Source: Jatrophihabitans telluris
GTDB taxonomy: Bacteria; Actinomycetota; Actinomycetes; Mycobacteriales; Jatrophihabitantaceae
Length of the DNA: 64,000 nucleotides
Direction: 5' to 3'
NCBI RefSeq assembly: GCF_023516435.1
Contig: NZ_CP097332.1
Location: 1,302,001 to 1,366,000 of the forward strand
Part shown: piece by piece, positions 62,782 to 64,000 of the stretch
Layout of the letters: each line of letters opens with the position of its first letter
Numbering within the stretch: position 1 is the first letter of the stretch
Notes under the pieces: model-generated
Database searches by the model: none
Told to the model about the DNA's origin: nothing
What the model saw: the letters and a program-made list of their open reading frames with translations, nothing else
Translations under genes and position numbers: made by a program

Positions 62782-63579
62782 TCACGGCGCGCTCAGCGGA
62801 CGCCCGAAGGCGGTGTCCAGCGTGGACGCCGGCCACCCGACGTAGTCGAGCTCATCGGCTTTCGGGTGGCCGGCCAGGCGCAGGCGAACAACCTCGGCCA
62901 CTCGCCCGAGTTGGTCACGTTGAGCCCGGACGAAGGCCTCGTGGACGACGTCGCCGTGGCCCGGCACGATGAGCGGGCGACCCAGCTGCAGCAGGGCGGA
63001 TACGGCGTCCGGCCACTGCAGCGGGTAACCGTCCTCGAAGGCCGGGGGCGAACCCTGCTCGACGAGGTCACCCGCGAAGACGACTCCGGGCAGATCGATG
63101 ACGAGATCATGGTCGGTGTGACCGGCGCCCAGATGGCTCAACCACACCCCGCGCCCGCCCAGTTCGATCCGCTGCGCCAGGTCGGTCACCCGATTCGGCA
63201 TGATCAACTCGGTCTCGGCCAACTCCGCGGCCAGCTCGGGCCGACCCGCTCGTACCGCCTCGCCGGCCCAGAACTCCCGCTGGTCCTCGCCGGAGGACAC
63301 CATCTCGGCCAGGCCTGATCGGTGCGCCCAGATCTCCACCTCGGGATCGTCCTCGGCGAAGGCGATGTTGCCGAAGAAGTGGTCCAGGTGAGCGTGGGTG
63401 TTGACCACGACCAGCGGCAGTGACGTCACTGTCCGGATTTCGGCCAGCCACTGCCGTCCCTGGGCCGCGCTGGCGCGGCTGTCGATGACCAGGGCGCGCT
63501 CGGTGCCGACCACGAGGCCGGTGTTGAGCGCAAAGCTCTCATGGCTGCACACGTAGACCCCTGCGGCGAGTTCACGCAT
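62782..63579 (-). CDS. Metallo-beta-lactamase-fold hydrolase
   Basis: A 265-residue protein with the zinc motif THAHLDH followed by HLGAGHTDHDLVI, FAGDLVEQG and VPGHGDVV, i.e. a complete MBL metal site. It resembles small SoxH/glyoxalase II-like hydrolases; the substrate is unknown. GGAGGAG lies 7 bp before ATG 63579, which defines the start inside a longer open frame. It is divergent from the DUF952 gene. Confidence 0.9.
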   Translation of the reverse strand: MRELAAGVYVCSHESFALNTGLVVGTERALVIDSRASAAQGRQWLAEIRTVTSLPLVVVNTHAHLDHFFGNIAFAEDDPEVEIWAHRSGLAEMVSSGEDQREFWAGEAVRAGRPELAAELAETELIMPNRVTDLAQRIELGGRGVWLSHLGAGHTDHDLVIDLPGVVFAGDLVEQGSPPAFEDGYPLQWPDAVSALLQLGRPLIVPGHGDVVHEAFVRAQRDQLGRVAEVVRLRLAGHPKADELDYVGWPASTLDTAFGRPLSAP

Positions 63580-63621
63580 CAGGTCTCCTCCGCGACCGCC
63601 CGAGCTGGAATCATCGTCGGG

Positions 63622-64000
63622 GTGTTCACCATCTTCCACATCATCTCCGAGCCCGAGTGGCGCGCGGCCTGTGAGGTCGGGCGCTATGCACCCGAGAGCC
63701 TGGCCACCGACGGTTTCGTGCACTTCTCACACGCCGAACAGGTGGCCGCGACGGCCAATCACCTCTACGCCGACCGCCGCGACCTCATCGTGCTCGAGGT
63801 CGATGCGGCGACGCTGGACGAAGACGTCGTCGAGGAGGACCTCTACGGCATGGGTGAGGACTTTCCCCATGTGTATGCCGCTATTCCTACTCGATGCGTC
63901 ATCGCCGAGCATCGGTTGCAGCGCGATGACTCCGGCGCCTTCGTCTTCGGCAGTCCCACTGGCTCCAGCGGGTCCAGCGGCCCGATCAGCCCGGACCGTC
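63622..64000 (+). CDS. DUF952 family protein (incomplete at the window end)
   Basis: GTG 63622 opens a frame that runs past the window edge (126 codons seen). The sequence FTIFHIISEPEWRAACEVGRYAPESLATDGFVHFSHAEQVAATANHLYADRRDLIVLEVD, then GEDFPHVYAAIPTRCVIAEHRL, matches the DUF952 pattern (glutathione S-transferase-unrelated COG3502). The function is unknown. The final stretch (PTGSSGSSGPISPD) is past the usual domain end, so little is missing. Confidence 0.85.
   Translation, partial: MFTIFHIISEPEWRAACEVGRYAPESLATDGFVHFSHAEQVAATANHLYADRRDLIVLEVDAATLDEDVVEEDLYGMGEDFPHVYAAIPTRCVIAEHRLQRDDSGAFVFGSPTGSSGSSGPISPDR

Overview
The window is 64 kb of high-GC DNA, densely packed with genes that use many GTG starts and 4-bp stop/start overlaps. 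Mycothiol-type chemistry, NamH-type peptidoglycan modification, a SigK/RskA pair, CysO/Mec/CysM cysteine synthesis and 10-methyl fatty acid genes all point to an actinomycete. Three stretches keep the gene order I recall from Mycobacterium tuberculosis: pncB-clpS-aosR-mec-cysO-cysM-rhomboid-murI-rph-rdgB; bcp with DUF3618 and a tRNA, and orn with tRNA-His; and ssbB-ettA-thioesterase-Rv2474c-like-glucosidase-glbO-HNH-ctaJ-DUF5130-pepN-Rv2466c-like. The organism is probably a non-mycobacterial soil-type lineage (Frankineae or Nakamurella/Jatrophihabitans-like). That placement is inference.

Layout. 1-15.2 kb: the cysteine/murI/rph cluster, interrupted by a Tat-exported purple acid phosphatase, a YjbQ protein, a giant AfsR-type regulator and a DrrAB-like ABC exporter. 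15.4-20.6 kb: an APC permease, a choline-kinase-like enzyme and a GntR regulator, then namH. 20.7-24.8 kb: a thioesterase, the 5-oxoprolinase operon pxpABC, and sigK-rskA. 25.1-27.7 kb: a large secreted propeller/Fn3/discoidin protein. 28-32 kb: an unusual tRNA, bcp, DUF3618 and the Entner-Doudoroff pair edd-eda. 31.9-36 kb: a zinc regulon (PilZ, zur, znuB, znuC, znuA) with two recognisable Zur boxes. 36-38.3 kb: tRNA-Lys, a gamma-butyrolactone-receptor-like TetR protein, tRNA-His, orn and tRNA-Arg. 38.3-41 kb: a GlxA-type regulator, a frameshifted DUF2071 gene and a CMD protein.

41-46 kb is the most rearranged part. A 564-bp block (3' half of ssb, the intergenic terminator and the 3' end of an SDR gene) is present twice, at 41221-41784 and 44781-45344, in direct orientation. 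The copies differ at only 2 positions and enclose 2996 bp of foreign-looking small genes, including a probable immunity gene. This is the structure expected from single-crossover integration of a 3560-bp circle. 46.3-64 kb returns to conserved chromosome: ettA, a thioesterase, a GH13 glucosidase, truncated haemoglobin O, an HNH protein, an amidase, ctaJ, the tmsA/tmsB pair, pepN, a DsbA-like protein and two edge genes.

Two patterns run through the whole window. First, a 21-bp core (first 20 bases GTTGASGTTGCCCTYGTTGC) occurs 20 times at five gene ends. It is often in tandem with an exact 32-bp period, sometimes inverted to form hairpins, and once it supplies a gene's stop codon. I do not recognise this family. 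Second, at least 14 genes have a TANNNT hexamer 6-8 bp before the start codon, which predicts leaderless mRNAs.
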